The position numbers were made by a program, and so were the translations under genes. Below are positions 15,388-23,653 of a DNA stretch of 35,990 bases, piece after piece. Numbering within the stretch: the stretch's first letter is position 1; every line of letters begins with the position of its first letter. The notes beneath the pieces were generated by a model, which made no database searches, was not told the DNA's origin, and saw nothing but the letters and a program-made list of their open reading frames with translations. Origin of the DNA: Lachnospiraceae bacterium (GTDB lineage: Bacteria > Bacillota > Clostridia > Lachnospirales > Lachnospiraceae); NCBI GenBank assembly GCA_017558145.1, contig JAFYWF010000040.1, positions 1-35,990 on the forward strand, in the 5' to 3' direction.

Positions 15388-17181
15388 TCGTTATACTCCT
15401 CTATTAAATACTTAAAAGAGTTCCATATTCCTTCCAATTCTTTATCTGATATATTTCCGTTAGAATAGCTAATATTTATTTTGCTTATTAACCACTCTAT
15501 TCGATTAGGAACTTCTTCATTTATTAAGTCAACTGCAAAATCAAAATCCTTTGTATATAGTTTAGCTCTCCTGTTAATTCTTCGCAAGTGCTTTACTTGT
15601 TCTTCATAAGTTGGGATAAAACTTATTCCTTTGCTCTTACAAATTTCTTCCGTTAAAAGCTCTACACTGCCTTCTTCGATATTGTAAAATTGCATGTATA
15701 TTGCTTCGGTTTCATAACTAATCGACCTAGCATGTATTAATTCATGTAATTCATCTGCATATTTTGCATTTGGTGTTAATGAGATATCACAATTCCATTC
15801 TTTTTGTCCTGTACCACGCAAATCCTTTGTAACAATAATTTTACCGCTCCACTTACTTTTTCTATTAAATAAATAGTCTATTTCTTCATTAATCTTTTTA
15901 GATTCTTTGGTAAAATCTATTTCCTTCTTAATATTTCCTATGACATCCACAATATTTCTTTGTGGTACCACTTTACTTTTCTTATTCAAATTGCTCGTTC
16001 CTGACATTACCACCAGCCTATTATCCTTAGCTCTTATCCCAACCTTATCACTAAAAGCATAGTAATCTGCAGTCTGTTTTTTAAGCTTTGCTTTTAATTC
16101 CGTAGTATCTCCACCAATAGCTTTCTGCGCTTCAATTTCTCGTTTAGTAGCTCTAATACCACGTTCCATTGCTCTCTGTTTTTGAGTATTGTTGTAGTAT
16201 TCTTCATTAGGTTCTACATCCGGTGGAATATAATCACCTTCCCAGTATGGATAGAAGTCATGCGTACAGTTAGCACCCTTTAACCCTTCAACTGTTCCGT
16301 ATCCTGTTTCCAAGAAGAAGTCTGGATATTTTTTACTGGTGCCAGAATAAGAAAATACTTTATTTTGCCAAGGCGCATGCTCTGGTCTACTTCCCATGTG
16401 CTGAGATGTTCTTACAAGGTCTTGCCCTGTGTTTTTTAAGTTCATTTCCGTGATTTTACCGGATAGTTGGCTCATTCCAGTTCTGACACACATTCTCGCA
16501 GCTGTATCAAGCTGATATGTACGACCATTAGCATAATCTATGGAACGCAAACCACTCTGTGCTAATCTTTTTACACACTCGTTTACAGCTTCATCATAAG
16601 AAAACGTACCTGTGGCAACCTTTAATGTAGCAAGGTCCATTTCTCTTTGATACGCTTGCATTACACCAGTGGTTCCAAGAACAGTATTTCTAAAACCAGT
16701 TGTTTTGGTAATATTCTTTAACTGTCCATTAGTCTGTTTTTTAAAGGCTTCCAACAACTGTGTCATGTCGTTAGGTTCTGTTAAATCTACTCCATGCTCT
16801 TCCCACATGGATAAATCGTTATTCCATGCCATAGAACCAGCTTCTGCGACTAATTTATTTCCAGCTTCTTTGGCAGCCTTTACAGTTTCATCAATAATAT
16901 CTTGAATCTCCTGCTTGTAAGCTTTTGTATTCTCTGCAACAGCTTTCTGATATTCTTTGTCTGCTCTTAGAAATTTCATTACATCAGCCTGTATTTTGGC
17001 AGCAGAATATCCTTGTTCTACCATAGATTTTGCCATAAGCTCTGCAGTCTCTGTATATCGTCCTGTTTTTTTAACTCTCCGGGCAATATCAGCAATGACT
17101 TCTTGCTCCATTGATTGATAAAGACCGATTATGTATTTATCTGCTAATAATTCAATCTGTTCTTCTGATAAAGCCCTTCAA
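15381..17181 (-). CDS. MuF-type minor capsid protein fused to a C-terminal HExxH metallopeptidase domain
   Basis: Numbered from ATG 17111 (576 aa): residues 1-365 are a phage minor capsid 2/MuF head protein (VIADIARRVKKTGRYTETAE at the start, QREMDLATL, TAARMCVRTGMSQLSG, then GANCTHDFYPYWEGD). Residues 390-576 are a different domain with HELIH at 456-460 and EEGSVELLTEE at 479-489, a zincin pattern. The conserved N-terminus (ALSEEQIELLADKY) lies before the ATG, from 17174, and has no in-frame start. TTG 17181-17179, with GAGGTGAT upstream, is followed by AAG, one G, then GCT. The true frame thus needs +1 decoding at AAGG, as in the tape measure. The C-terminal part looks more A+T-rich. A virion-carried toxin is likely. 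Confidence 0.8.
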
Positions 17182-17190
17182 ATCACCTCA

Positions 17191-18583
17191 TTAATCATTT
17201 AAATCATCGTTGTTATCTTCTGATCCAGAACCTTCTGCAATATGTTTTCTCGCTTCTTCTTCAGAAAGGTTGTATCTTTCCATCAGATACCATACGAGCA
17301 ATATTTTAACATCACTAAATGTAACCGCATCTGCTCGCATTGTTTCTAGTTTAGTTTCCTTATCCACAATATAAGAATCATCAAATTCAACAGACAGTTC
17401 TTCTTCTACGTTGAATGATGTTTTATGGAACTGGTTAGAAAACCACATTGCTGCATGAATAATATCTTTAATATAATCCTTTGCATTTGCTCTCTGTTTA
17501 TTAAGCTCCTGCATGGAATCTTGCTTACTCCCAATATACTCTGTGGCGGTTGTGATTTTTCCATTCTCAAAAGTATATTTCTTAGAACCATATCCAAAGG
17601 ACATAGAAAGTAATGACAATACTAATTCAAATGCCTTTGTAACATCTTCTACTCTGATTTCTGGATTGTATTCTTGAATAAGTGTTTTCTCTCCTGGAAG
17701 TTTGTCACCTAACAACACAAATAAATCTTTTTGCTGTGGAGTAAGCTTATAATTCCCATCTTCACCCTTCTTAACTTCTGCCAACATTTCATTTAAAAAT
17801 ACAATCTTTTCACCCTTATCTAAATCCCCATAAAGGATGTTGTAACAAAGATCTAAAGCCTTCAAAAATGGAATAGCATTGTATATCTTTGGAATTCCAT
17901 AGCCTTCCATGTTATCCAGGTTATTTACTTCTGCATTTGTAAGGATTGCAAATGGTTTTACTTCCCCTAACTGAAGGGTAGTTTCTTCGATAATTTTTCC
18001 ATCCTTATCAAAAAAAACTGTTTCAGATTTATACTTATCATTTTCCAGAGTAAAAATAACTAACGTACTTAATACCTTACCCTTTACTTTGCTTGTTCCA
18101 CTAAAAGCACACTCTGTAATTAAATCATTTTCAATCGTTAATGGAATAATACAATCTGCTTCACAGTAATTTACCTTAATTACACCACCTTTTACAGTGA
18201 TTGTATCCTTAGGCCCTTTTATATATGTTGCGCCTTTTAAATATACATACGCACCAGTTGTACCACTTGCAGATGTTTTTTCTAACTGTTTTCTATACTG
18301 TACAGTGAATCTATTGCTGTTTAAAATATCATCAATAAACTTCTGTGATACACTTTCTTTTTCAGGAGCTACAGAAACGATTTCACATAAATTAGCATCA
18401 TCTGCACAACATCTTTTCGCAAAGTTCATTCTGCTTAAATGAATTTCTTTTCCATTTAGATTTTTTCTTTTATGGAAATTTTCATCTTCAACATTCTTAT
18501 ACCAGTTATCACACGTTTCTATAACTGCCAAAGCATCACTGTTTACACTGTATCCACGTTTTTCTAAATAGCTTCTTACACAA
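17191..18583 (-). CDS. Portal protein; no in-frame start codon visible
   Basis: The body (446 aa from TTG 18531) is a portal: MAVIETCDNWYKNVEDENFH, then FAKRCCADDANLCEIVSVAP, GYGIPKIYNAIPFLKALDLC and EYIGSKQDSMQELNKQRANA. It forms the dodecameric ring at the capsid vertex. Conserved-looking coding (SYLEKRGYSVNSDAL) continues upstream to about 18580 with no ATG, GTG or TTG in frame. TTG 18583-18581, with AAGGA upstream, opens in another frame (TTG TGT AAG AAG C) and must shift +1 to reach TAT TTA GAA. The true frame is also continuous with the TAG that ends terL. Confidence 0.82.
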
Positions 18584-18603
18584 TCTTTCCTTCGCTTATC
18601 CCC

Positions 18604-19932
18604 CTATCTCCTTAAATCAATAAACTCTACAAAATCAATCCATGTGTAACAAAAGGCATCCCACCAGTCGTTGATGTTGCCAATATTTTTATCTTCCGGA
18701 ATATCCGGCTTTTTATCATCCCATCTCAGAGACGCAATTGCTTTTCTAATGTTTACGCATTTTCTATGTATCTTTAAATCACCTGTGTTTAATAACAAGT
18801 CTACCGTTTTCGGTCTTTCAGATACTTCATTCTTTCTACATCCGCTTATATTCCTATAAGGCAATCCTACTTCTTTAGCAGTACTTCTAAGGCTGTTTAT
18901 CATCGTAGTGCTTGCTGAATCTGGAAATATCCAATCAACTCTTCCATAGTTCTCAATACAATACTTATAAAACTCTATGAATTTATCACATATAGCTTTT
19001 GCATCGATATTTTCTGTTACCGGCAAACTATCTTCTTCAAGCAACATTATCTTTTTATATCCATTCCGATATCCACTAAGCGCAAATGTTGTTTTAGATC
19101 CATTTCCACCAAAGTCAATTCCCATAACAATTTTCGAGAAAGTTATTTTCTTTTTCTGTCCTTTGACTTCTTCATACAAATCTTCATCATCGAATAAATA
19201 TGGACTATCATCTTCTGCAAAATACTTAAATATAATGCCGGATGCAACTACCCACAATCCAAGAATAAATCTATCGAAGAATACACCTTTATACATTCTT
19301 TCGTATCGTTCAATAATCTGCAATGCAAGACTTGGATTATCACGCATAGTAAAGTGAATACGAATTAAATTCTTCTCAGTAATTTTGTCTATCCATTCTG
19401 TTTTAATAAAATGGTCTGGTCCTTCTGGGTTACAGTTAAACCACATCTTGGAACCTTCCACAGAACATCGTCCTGTTGCCTGGTTAACAAATGATTCCGG
19501 CATAAGAGCAACTTCATCAAAAAATACTCCTGCAAGCGTAATACCCTGTATTAAATCTTGTGAACCTTCATCTTTACCACCAAACAGATAGAATTCATTT
19601 TCTACTTCTCCACGTATAATTGTCATGGAATTCTCAGACCTATGTTCTACTACTGTATATCCACGTGACACAAGCATACTCTTTAACTGCTTAATTACAT
19701 TTCTTCGTAACGATTGAATAGTCTTTCCACATAAGGCAAAGTTCTCACCGTTAAATGTAGTCATGGCCCATATAACAAAGGATAATGACATTACCGTGGT
19801 CTTTCCGGATCTGATAGAACCATCACACACAATCCCATCTTTATCTTTGTAATCAGGATGCATCCACCATTCTAAAACAGCTTTTTGTTTTAATGAGAAC
19901 TTAGTGAACTTAAATAACGCTCTACGTTTCAA
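18604..19932 (-). CDS. terL: Terminase large subunit
   Basis: 442 aa. It has the ATPase Walker A DGSIRSGKTT near residue 40, Walker B GVFFDEVALMPES near 140, and the C-terminal RNase-H-like nuclease with MGIDFGGNG and IFPDSAST. It packages DNA into the procapsid with TerS. The TTG at 19932 is chosen because AGGTGA lies 6 nt upstream and the protein then starts KRRALFKFTKFSLKQK; the frame is open further up. It overlaps terS. Confidence 0.93.
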   Translation of the reverse strand: MKRRALFKFTKFSLKQKAVLEWWMHPDYKDKDGIVCDGSIRSGKTTVMSLSFVIWAMTTFNGENFALCGKTIQSLRRNVIKQLKSMLVSRGYTVVEHRSENSMTIIRGEVENEFYLFGGKDEGSQDLIQGITLAGVFFDEVALMPESFVNQATGRCSVEGSKMWFNCNPEGPDHFIKTEWIDKITEKNLIRIHFTMRDNPSLALQIIERYERMYKGVFFDRFILGLWVVASGIIFKYFAEDDSPYLFDDEDLYEEVKGQKKKITFSKIVMGIDFGGNGSKTTFALSGYRNGYKKIMLLEEDSLPVTENIDAKAICDKFIEFYKYCIENYGRVDWIFPDSASTTMINSLRSTAKEVGLPYRNISGCRKNEVSERPKTVDLLLNTGDLKIHRKCVNIRKAIASLRWDDKKPDIPEDKNIGNINDWWDAFCYTWIDFVEFIDLRR

Positions 19933-20350
19933 TAAATTCACCTGCCTTTTCAAAAGTATTTTCCATATCACCTTTTAAAGCTTCAATAAAATTATCATCC
20001 TCATATTCTTCTTTCTTGCCAGTGATATCAACAGTTCTCTTAGCTAGTTCCTTGGCAGCATCTTTCCTATCTGCTAATGACGGTGGAAGGTCGAAAGCAT
20101 CTCTAATCTCTCCACGCATAACAGCTGTAAAAAACTCCATTACTTCATCACCGGTAGCAATACGTTTTTCTTCTGTTGGTTTCACTCTTTCAGCAATATA
20201 GCTCGAAACCAGAGGTTTCTGTAGGTTTTCTTTTCCAGATGCTTCAGGACAGCTATATCCAGCTCTTCTTGCTGATTCTGTTGCATTTCCAGTCTCAATA
20301 TAGTAATCCGCAAATCGTTTCTGTTTTTCCGTTAAGTTACTCCTTCTCAC
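19922..20350 (-). CDS. terS: Terminase small subunit (Terminase_2 type)
   Basis: 142 aa, with LTEKQKRFADYYIETGNATE, SARRAGYS (HTH), LVSSYIAERV and DVMEFFTAVMRGEIRDAF-like sequence. This is the pattern of Terminase_2 small subunits, which bind pac/cos and load TerL. Overlaps terL and the small gene upstream. Confidence 0.9.
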   Translation of the reverse strand: MRRSNLTEKQKRFADYYIETGNATESARRAGYSCPEASGKENLQKPLVSSYIAERVKPTEEKRIATGDEVMEFFTAVMRGEIRDAFDLPPSLADRKDAAKELAKRTVDITGKKEEYEDDNFIEALKGDMENTFEKAGEFIET

Positions 20351-20597
20351 TCACCACCTTATATATTTCTACCAAACACATCAATGCATCTATTTGTGAG
20401 GATGTGCGTAGAATTTCATAATTTTTATCAATCCATTCTCCACTTCTGCTTAAGGAATATATTTTTGTTGAAAGTACAATGATTGGTATAAATCTATTCT
20501 GCTCAGGAGAATAAAATTGATTATTAGATATTGTAATTGGCAATCCGGTTTGCAATATTGCCGTTTGCAGTTTTTTCATTGTTCCTTTTATATTCAT
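20337..20597 (-). CDS. Small hypothetical protein upstream of terS
   Basis: 86 aa from MNIKGTMKKLQTAILQTGLP, with VLSTKIYSLSRSGEWIDKNY. The ATG at 20597 has AGGTGA upstream; a longer reading from 20642 would run through the terminator hairpin and has no site. It overlaps terS by 14 bp. Function not recognised. Confidence 0.65.
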   Translation of the reverse strand: MNIKGTMKKLQTAILQTGLPITISNNQFYSPEQNRFIPIIVLSTKIYSLSRSGEWIDKNYEILRTSSQIDALMCLVEIYKVVSEKE

Positions 20598-20610
20598 TAT
20601 TTCACCTAAT

Positions 20611-20662
20611 AAAAAAAGAACCAGATACATGGTTTTATCCACATATTTGGCTCTTTGGCTCT
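20611..20662 (-). terminator. Terminator with duplicated 5' stem arm (copy 3 of 3)
   Basis: On the - strand AGAGCCAAATATGTGG pairs with CCATGTATCTGGTTCT (one mismatch, several G-U) around ATAAAA and is followed by seven U. A second AGAGCC lies just upstream of the 5' arm. It sits directly behind the promoter at 20681-20709, so that promoter would make a leader RNA of about 60 nt unless read through. Confidence 0.8.
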
Positions 20663-20677
20663 GTTTTATACGTTTAT

Positions 20678-20709
20678 ATTATTATAACTTAGAGTTATGA
20701 TACCGTCAA
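20678..20709 (-). promoter_or_regulatory. Strong promoter upstream of the terS module
   Basis: On the - strand TTGACG (plus 20704-20709), a 17-bp spacer and TATAAT (plus 20681-20686). The spacer holds ATAACT-CTA-AGTTAT, a perfect inverted repeat overlapping the -10, and matches the promoter at 15045-15077. The predicted start near 20674 is about 12 nt before the copy-3 terminator. Confidence 0.75.
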
Positions 20710-20717
20710 AGATTATA

Positions 20718-21242
20718 TTAATCCATCTTTCTCTCAATAAACATTGCTGCATCTATAAAATTATTCTCTCTAAGCTCCTGGATGATCCTATCAATTTTGC
20801 ACATTTTATATGTTTCTCTACTTTCATCTATTACTGTAGTGTTTGCAGCAACTCTGTTTATGTCAATTCCAGTATCATATCGCTCATTCATTTCTAATGC
20901 AAAATCTTCCATCTTCACATAATGTTGCCCTAAATAATCAAGATCCACCGTTGCTAACGTTAATTTATCAAAAGCATCTTTAAATCTTCTAATTCTTTTC
21001 TTTCCAAATTCAAACTCATCGTGAAGTGCAAATAATGCAACAGACAACATATTATTATAAATATTTGCAGTTAAAGTCTCATAAATTTCATTCATTTGAC
21101 TTTCCGTCATGGTTAGAGGAAGTTTCAGAAGATTTCTCTTTTTAACATCACGCTCCAATGCTTCCACACCCTCTTTTTTTGCTTTATTTAAAGCATATAT
21201 CATCCCTTGCATTCTAGATTCATAAAATTTATCCTTTGCCAT
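20718..21242 (-). CDS. Hypothetical protein following the tyrosine recombinase
   Basis: 174 aa from MAKDKFYESRMQGMIYALNK, largely helical, with LKLPLTMTESQMNEIYETLT, NMLSVALFALHDEFEFGKKR and an end ENNFIDAAMFIERKM. The ATG at 21242 has AGGAGGT upstream and is 11 bp after the recombinase stop. No family recognised. The tight linkage suggests a shared function with the recombinase or late regulation. Confidence 0.65.
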   Translation of the reverse strand: MAKDKFYESRMQGMIYALNKAKKEGVEALERDVKKRNLLKLPLTMTESQMNEIYETLTANIYNNMLSVALFALHDEFEFGKKRIRRFKDAFDKLTLATVDLDYLGQHYVKMEDFALEMNERYDTGIDINRVAANTTVIDESRETYKMCKIDRIIQELRENNFIDAAMFIERKMD

Positions 21243-21252
21243 TTCATACCTC

Positions 21253-22275
21253 CTATGCTGCATTCAATGCTATATATTCAATATCTTTCATATCATCTAC
21301 CAAATAATACTTTTCAGTTACTGCTGTAGATGAGTGTCCTAGAATAATAGAAATATATTTTACATTTTTCGTTCTTTGATATTCTGTGGATGCATATGTT
21401 TTTCTCAGTACATGAACAGTTGTAACACAATGACACCCTGCTCTCTTACCAATCTCTTTAGACCATTTTTCCACAGTTCCAGTTGATATCTGCTGATTAT
21501 CGGCAATACTACTTTTAGACGGTCTAAATAAATAGCCCTTATTTCTACCACCAATATATTTTTCGATTGCATTCTTAGCTTTAACTGTTAAGAATACATC
21601 TCTTTCAGCACTATCTGTTTTACCAGCCGGAATATGTATAGTTCTTTTCTGCAAATCCACATCATCAATTTTTAATGCTGCTATTTCACCAACACGCATT
21701 CCTGTAGACATCATCAATTCAAACAAAGCACGTTCTCTAATATCTTTAAGATTATCTCTACACGCTTCTATTTCCTCAACGCTTAATCTGTCTTTTTTCT
21801 TTAGCTTTGGCTTCACACGGTCCACATCTCGCATAATATCTTCTTCAATATGTCTCTTACGATAAGCCCACTGGAAGAAAATAAATAATGCTTTGCTAAT
21901 ATTACAGATGTGATTTTGACTGTTCATTTTCCCGTTTGCATTAGGCGTTACAGTTTTATAAGCTATATAATCTGTAATAGTCTGCGCAGTAACTGCCCTA
22001 AAGTTCAATCCAGTAAAAGCAAAGAACGGTTTTAAATGGTACATATATGCCTTAATCGTGCTTGCCTTTAATCCCTTAGCCAAATGGTCCACTGTAAATC
22101 GTTTTAAAATAAAATCGTTATCTATAACTTCTGTAGATGGCAACAAACTTACTTCGTGGATATCATAACCCTGCATCTTAACGATAAAAGTAGATTTGAC
22201 AATCTCCAACTGTTCGCTTGTTAAACTCATTACCAAACTAGCTACAACTTCATTTATAATTTCCATTTTTGTCAT
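21253..22275 (-). CDS. Tyrosine recombinase (second recombinase of the phage)
   Basis: 340 aa from MTKMEIINEVVASLVMSLTS. The C-terminal catalytic set is complete: Arg in STGMRVGEIAALKI, Lys in AGKTDSAERDVFL, HxxR in TVHVLRKTYAS, His in LGHSSTAVTEKYYL and Tyr in the same motif. A core-binding SAM-like domain precedes it (LKASTIKAYMYHLKPFFAFT). ATG 22275 has AGGAGGT upstream. It lies at the head of the late region, not at the immunity/attP end, so it may resolve multimers or act on a different site, not serve as the integrase. Confidence 0.88.
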   Translation of the reverse strand: MTKMEIINEVVASLVMSLTSEQLEIVKSTFIVKMQGYDIHEVSLLPSTEVIDNDFILKRFTVDHLAKGLKASTIKAYMYHLKPFFAFTGLNFRAVTAQTITDYIAYKTVTPNANGKMNSQNHICNISKALFIFFQWAYRKRHIEEDIMRDVDRVKPKLKKKDRLSVEEIEACRDNLKDIRERALFELMMSTGMRVGEIAALKIDDVDLQKRTIHIPAGKTDSAERDVFLTVKAKNAIEKYIGGRNKGYLFRPSKSSIADNQQISTGTVEKWSKEIGKRAGCHCVTTVHVLRKTYASTEYQRTKNVKYISIILGHSSTAVTEKYYLVDDMKDIEYIALNAA

Positions 22276-22404
22276 ATTGTACCTCCTATTTTTTAACTGT
22301 CTGTCCTTTGCTTTTTGTACCTGACTCTTACACCCGACAAATGCCAAGTGTATCAAAGCCTTATAAATCAATACTTTTTGTCATTAAAAATAGTGCATTT
22401 CAAT

Positions 22405-22438
22405 AGGTGCCAAATTATTCACTTTTTGCACCTTTTTT
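22405..22438 (+). terminator. Terminator-like hairpin on the + strand in the late control region
   Basis: AGGTGC-CAAA pairs with TTTTG-CACCT (one bulged C) and is followed by six T on the + strand. No + strand gene runs into it. It may stop antisense transcription. The stretch 22276-22558 contains no gene; it holds this hairpin and the direct repeats. Confidence 0.5.
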
Positions 22439-22472
22439 ATTAAAAAAATGCATCAAAATTTCAATTTTGCAG

Positions 22473-22525
22473 AATGTCACAATTCAGCGTTAAAATGTGA
22501 CTTTTCAAAGCGAAATGTGACTTTT
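22473..22525. repeat. Repeats AAATGTGACTTTT in the late control region
   Basis: AAATGTGACTTTT occurs at 22493-22505 and 22513-22525, 20 bp apart (two helical turns), each preceded by GCG. A third, partly inverted version AATGTCACAATT lies at 22473-22484. The block is upstream of the - strand late genes, and helical phasing suggests binding of a late activator or of the tyrosine recombinase. Confidence 0.6.
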
Positions 22526-22558
22526 TGCAATTAAAATTACACATTTTTAAATCTGCTT

Positions 22559-22807
22559 TTAGTCAATCAACTCATACATCTTTACAAATACATCTGGCTC
22601 ACATGGATAAAATTCGCCACGCAAACCCTTAATTATGTAATCGCCTATGCATGCCTTCACCTCACCTTTATGAGTTACAAGCATTAAATCGCCGTCCCAG
22701 GAAACAAAGTGCTTTTCTTTTACAAAATCGCATACTTGTTTTTCGTTGTAACCAGTCCACTGGATCGCCTCGATCTCACACGGCTTTGTTTTATATTTCT
22801 TAACCAT
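22559..22807 (-). CDS. Conserved small phage protein of unknown function
   Basis: 82 aa from MVKKYKTKPCEIEAIQWTGY, with THKGEVKACIGDYIIKGLRG and EFYPCEPDVFVKMYE. This pattern (KPxxIEAIQW...GDYIIKG-x-GEFYPCxPDIF) is widespread in Gram-positive phages, without a known role. The ATG overlaps the TGA of the gene before it, so the two are coupled. Confidence 0.78.
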   Translation of the reverse strand: MVKKYKTKPCEIEAIQWTGYNEKQVCDFVKEKHFVSWDGDLMLVTHKGEVKACIGDYIIKGLRGEFYPCEPDVFVKMYELID

Positions 22808-22977
22808 CAATCTTCCCACCACCTTTTCAGCAATCCTTTTTTTCTCAATTTTGTTATTCTTCTCTCAAGAAATTCCATGCTGACTTCTAACTTTGCACAG
22901 ATGTCTTTTCTAGGAAAATTATTTTTATAGTATTTTATAATTTCCCTATCTTTTGCTCTTATTTCTTCTTTTGTCAT
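22807..22977 (-). CDS. Small helix-turn-helix-like protein
   Basis: 56 aa. It begins MTKEEIRAKDREIIKYYKNN, then FPRKDICAKLEVSMEFLERR and a basic end LRKKGLLKRWW. The segment IIKYYKNNFPRKDICAKLEV fits a small HTH. AGGGGAG lies 6-7 nt before the ATG. Stop/start overlap with the next gene. Possibly a regulator; no family assigned. Confidence 0.65.
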   Translation of the reverse strand: MTKEEIRAKDREIIKYYKNNFPRKDICAKLEVSMEFLERRITKLRKKGLLKRWWED

Positions 22978-23054
22978 TTTTACTCCCCTAAAGTTCGGTT
23001 CTGCTTTCTATAGTGGTTATTGCATTTTTTACAACTACCACTATAAAATTCAGT

Positions 23055-23252
23055 TTACGAACAGAACTTCTTAACAAGTTTTTCGATTTCTTCTGCCATT
23101 GTTTTTTCATCACATTCTCTTATCTGACCAACAATTCTTATTTCCACTCTTGAATTACCTTCAATAAGCGATTTTGTAGCTTCCATAGTTCCTTGTATAT
23201 TTCCACCTTCATTGGCTAATGGATATACTCTCTTTCCATCCATTTCTAACAT
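23055..23252 (-). CDS. Small hypothetical protein
   Basis: 65 aa: MLEMDGKRVYPLANEGGNIQ, then a beta strand VEIRIVGQIREC and an amphipathic end AEEIEKLVKKFCS. GGAGG precedes the ATG. The stop TAA is part of the TAAACTGAA element repeated at four junctions in this cluster. Function unknown. Confidence 0.6.
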   Translation of the reverse strand: MLEMDGKRVYPLANEGGNIQGTMEATKSLIEGNSRVEIRIVGQIRECDEKTMAEEIEKLVKKFCS

Positions 23253-23294
23253 AACATTTCCTCCATTTTTTTCGTTTAAATTCAGTTTAGCTTT

Positions 23295-23429
23295 TCATTT
23301 TTTCTCATCTTCTTTATTTTGTTTCTTTTTATAAGGGCATTCTGGATTACATTTACACTTATGACACCACCCTATTTCATACGCATCGCTTCTATAATAC
23401 GCTTCATCATAATCACACAATTTATCCAT
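23295..23429 (-). CDS. Small cysteine-rich protein
   Basis: 44 aa: MDKLCDYDEAYYRSDAYEIG, then WCHKCKCNPECPYKKK. Clustered Cys (5, 22, 25, 27, 31) and His suggest zinc binding. AGGAGTG precedes the ATG. It lies in a run of very small early genes separated by repeated leader sequences. Role unknown. Confidence 0.6.
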   Translation of the reverse strand: MDKLCDYDEAYYRSDAYEIGWCHKCKCNPECPYKKKQNKEDEKK

Positions 23430-23446
23430 TTTATTACACTCCTAAT

Positions 23447-23617
23447 TCAGTTTAAATCATTAACATAATCAAATATCTCACGTTCCTTTTCCACGAAATC
23501 GTTAGACAAACCCATTCTACGAATAAGAGCATCATGTACAATTTGTCTAATTTCTTTCTGTTCTTCTTTCTGTTCTCTTCGTTTTTTTCGCTCATAGTTT
23601 TTTATTGCATTTCCCAT
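23447..23617 (-). CDS. Small highly charged protein
   Basis: 56 aa: MGNAIKNYERKKRREQKEEQ, then KEIRQIVHDALIRRMGLSND and an acidic end. It is predicted wholly helical. The TTTAGGAGAGTAA leader precedes it. The stop TGA lies within the repeated TAAACTGAA element. Function unknown. Confidence 0.6.
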   Translation of the reverse strand: MGNAIKNYERKKRREQKEEQKEIRQIVHDALIRRMGLSNDFVEKEREIFDYVNDLN

Positions 23618-23653
23618 ACCATTACTCTCCTAAACTTTACTCTGTTATTCAGT

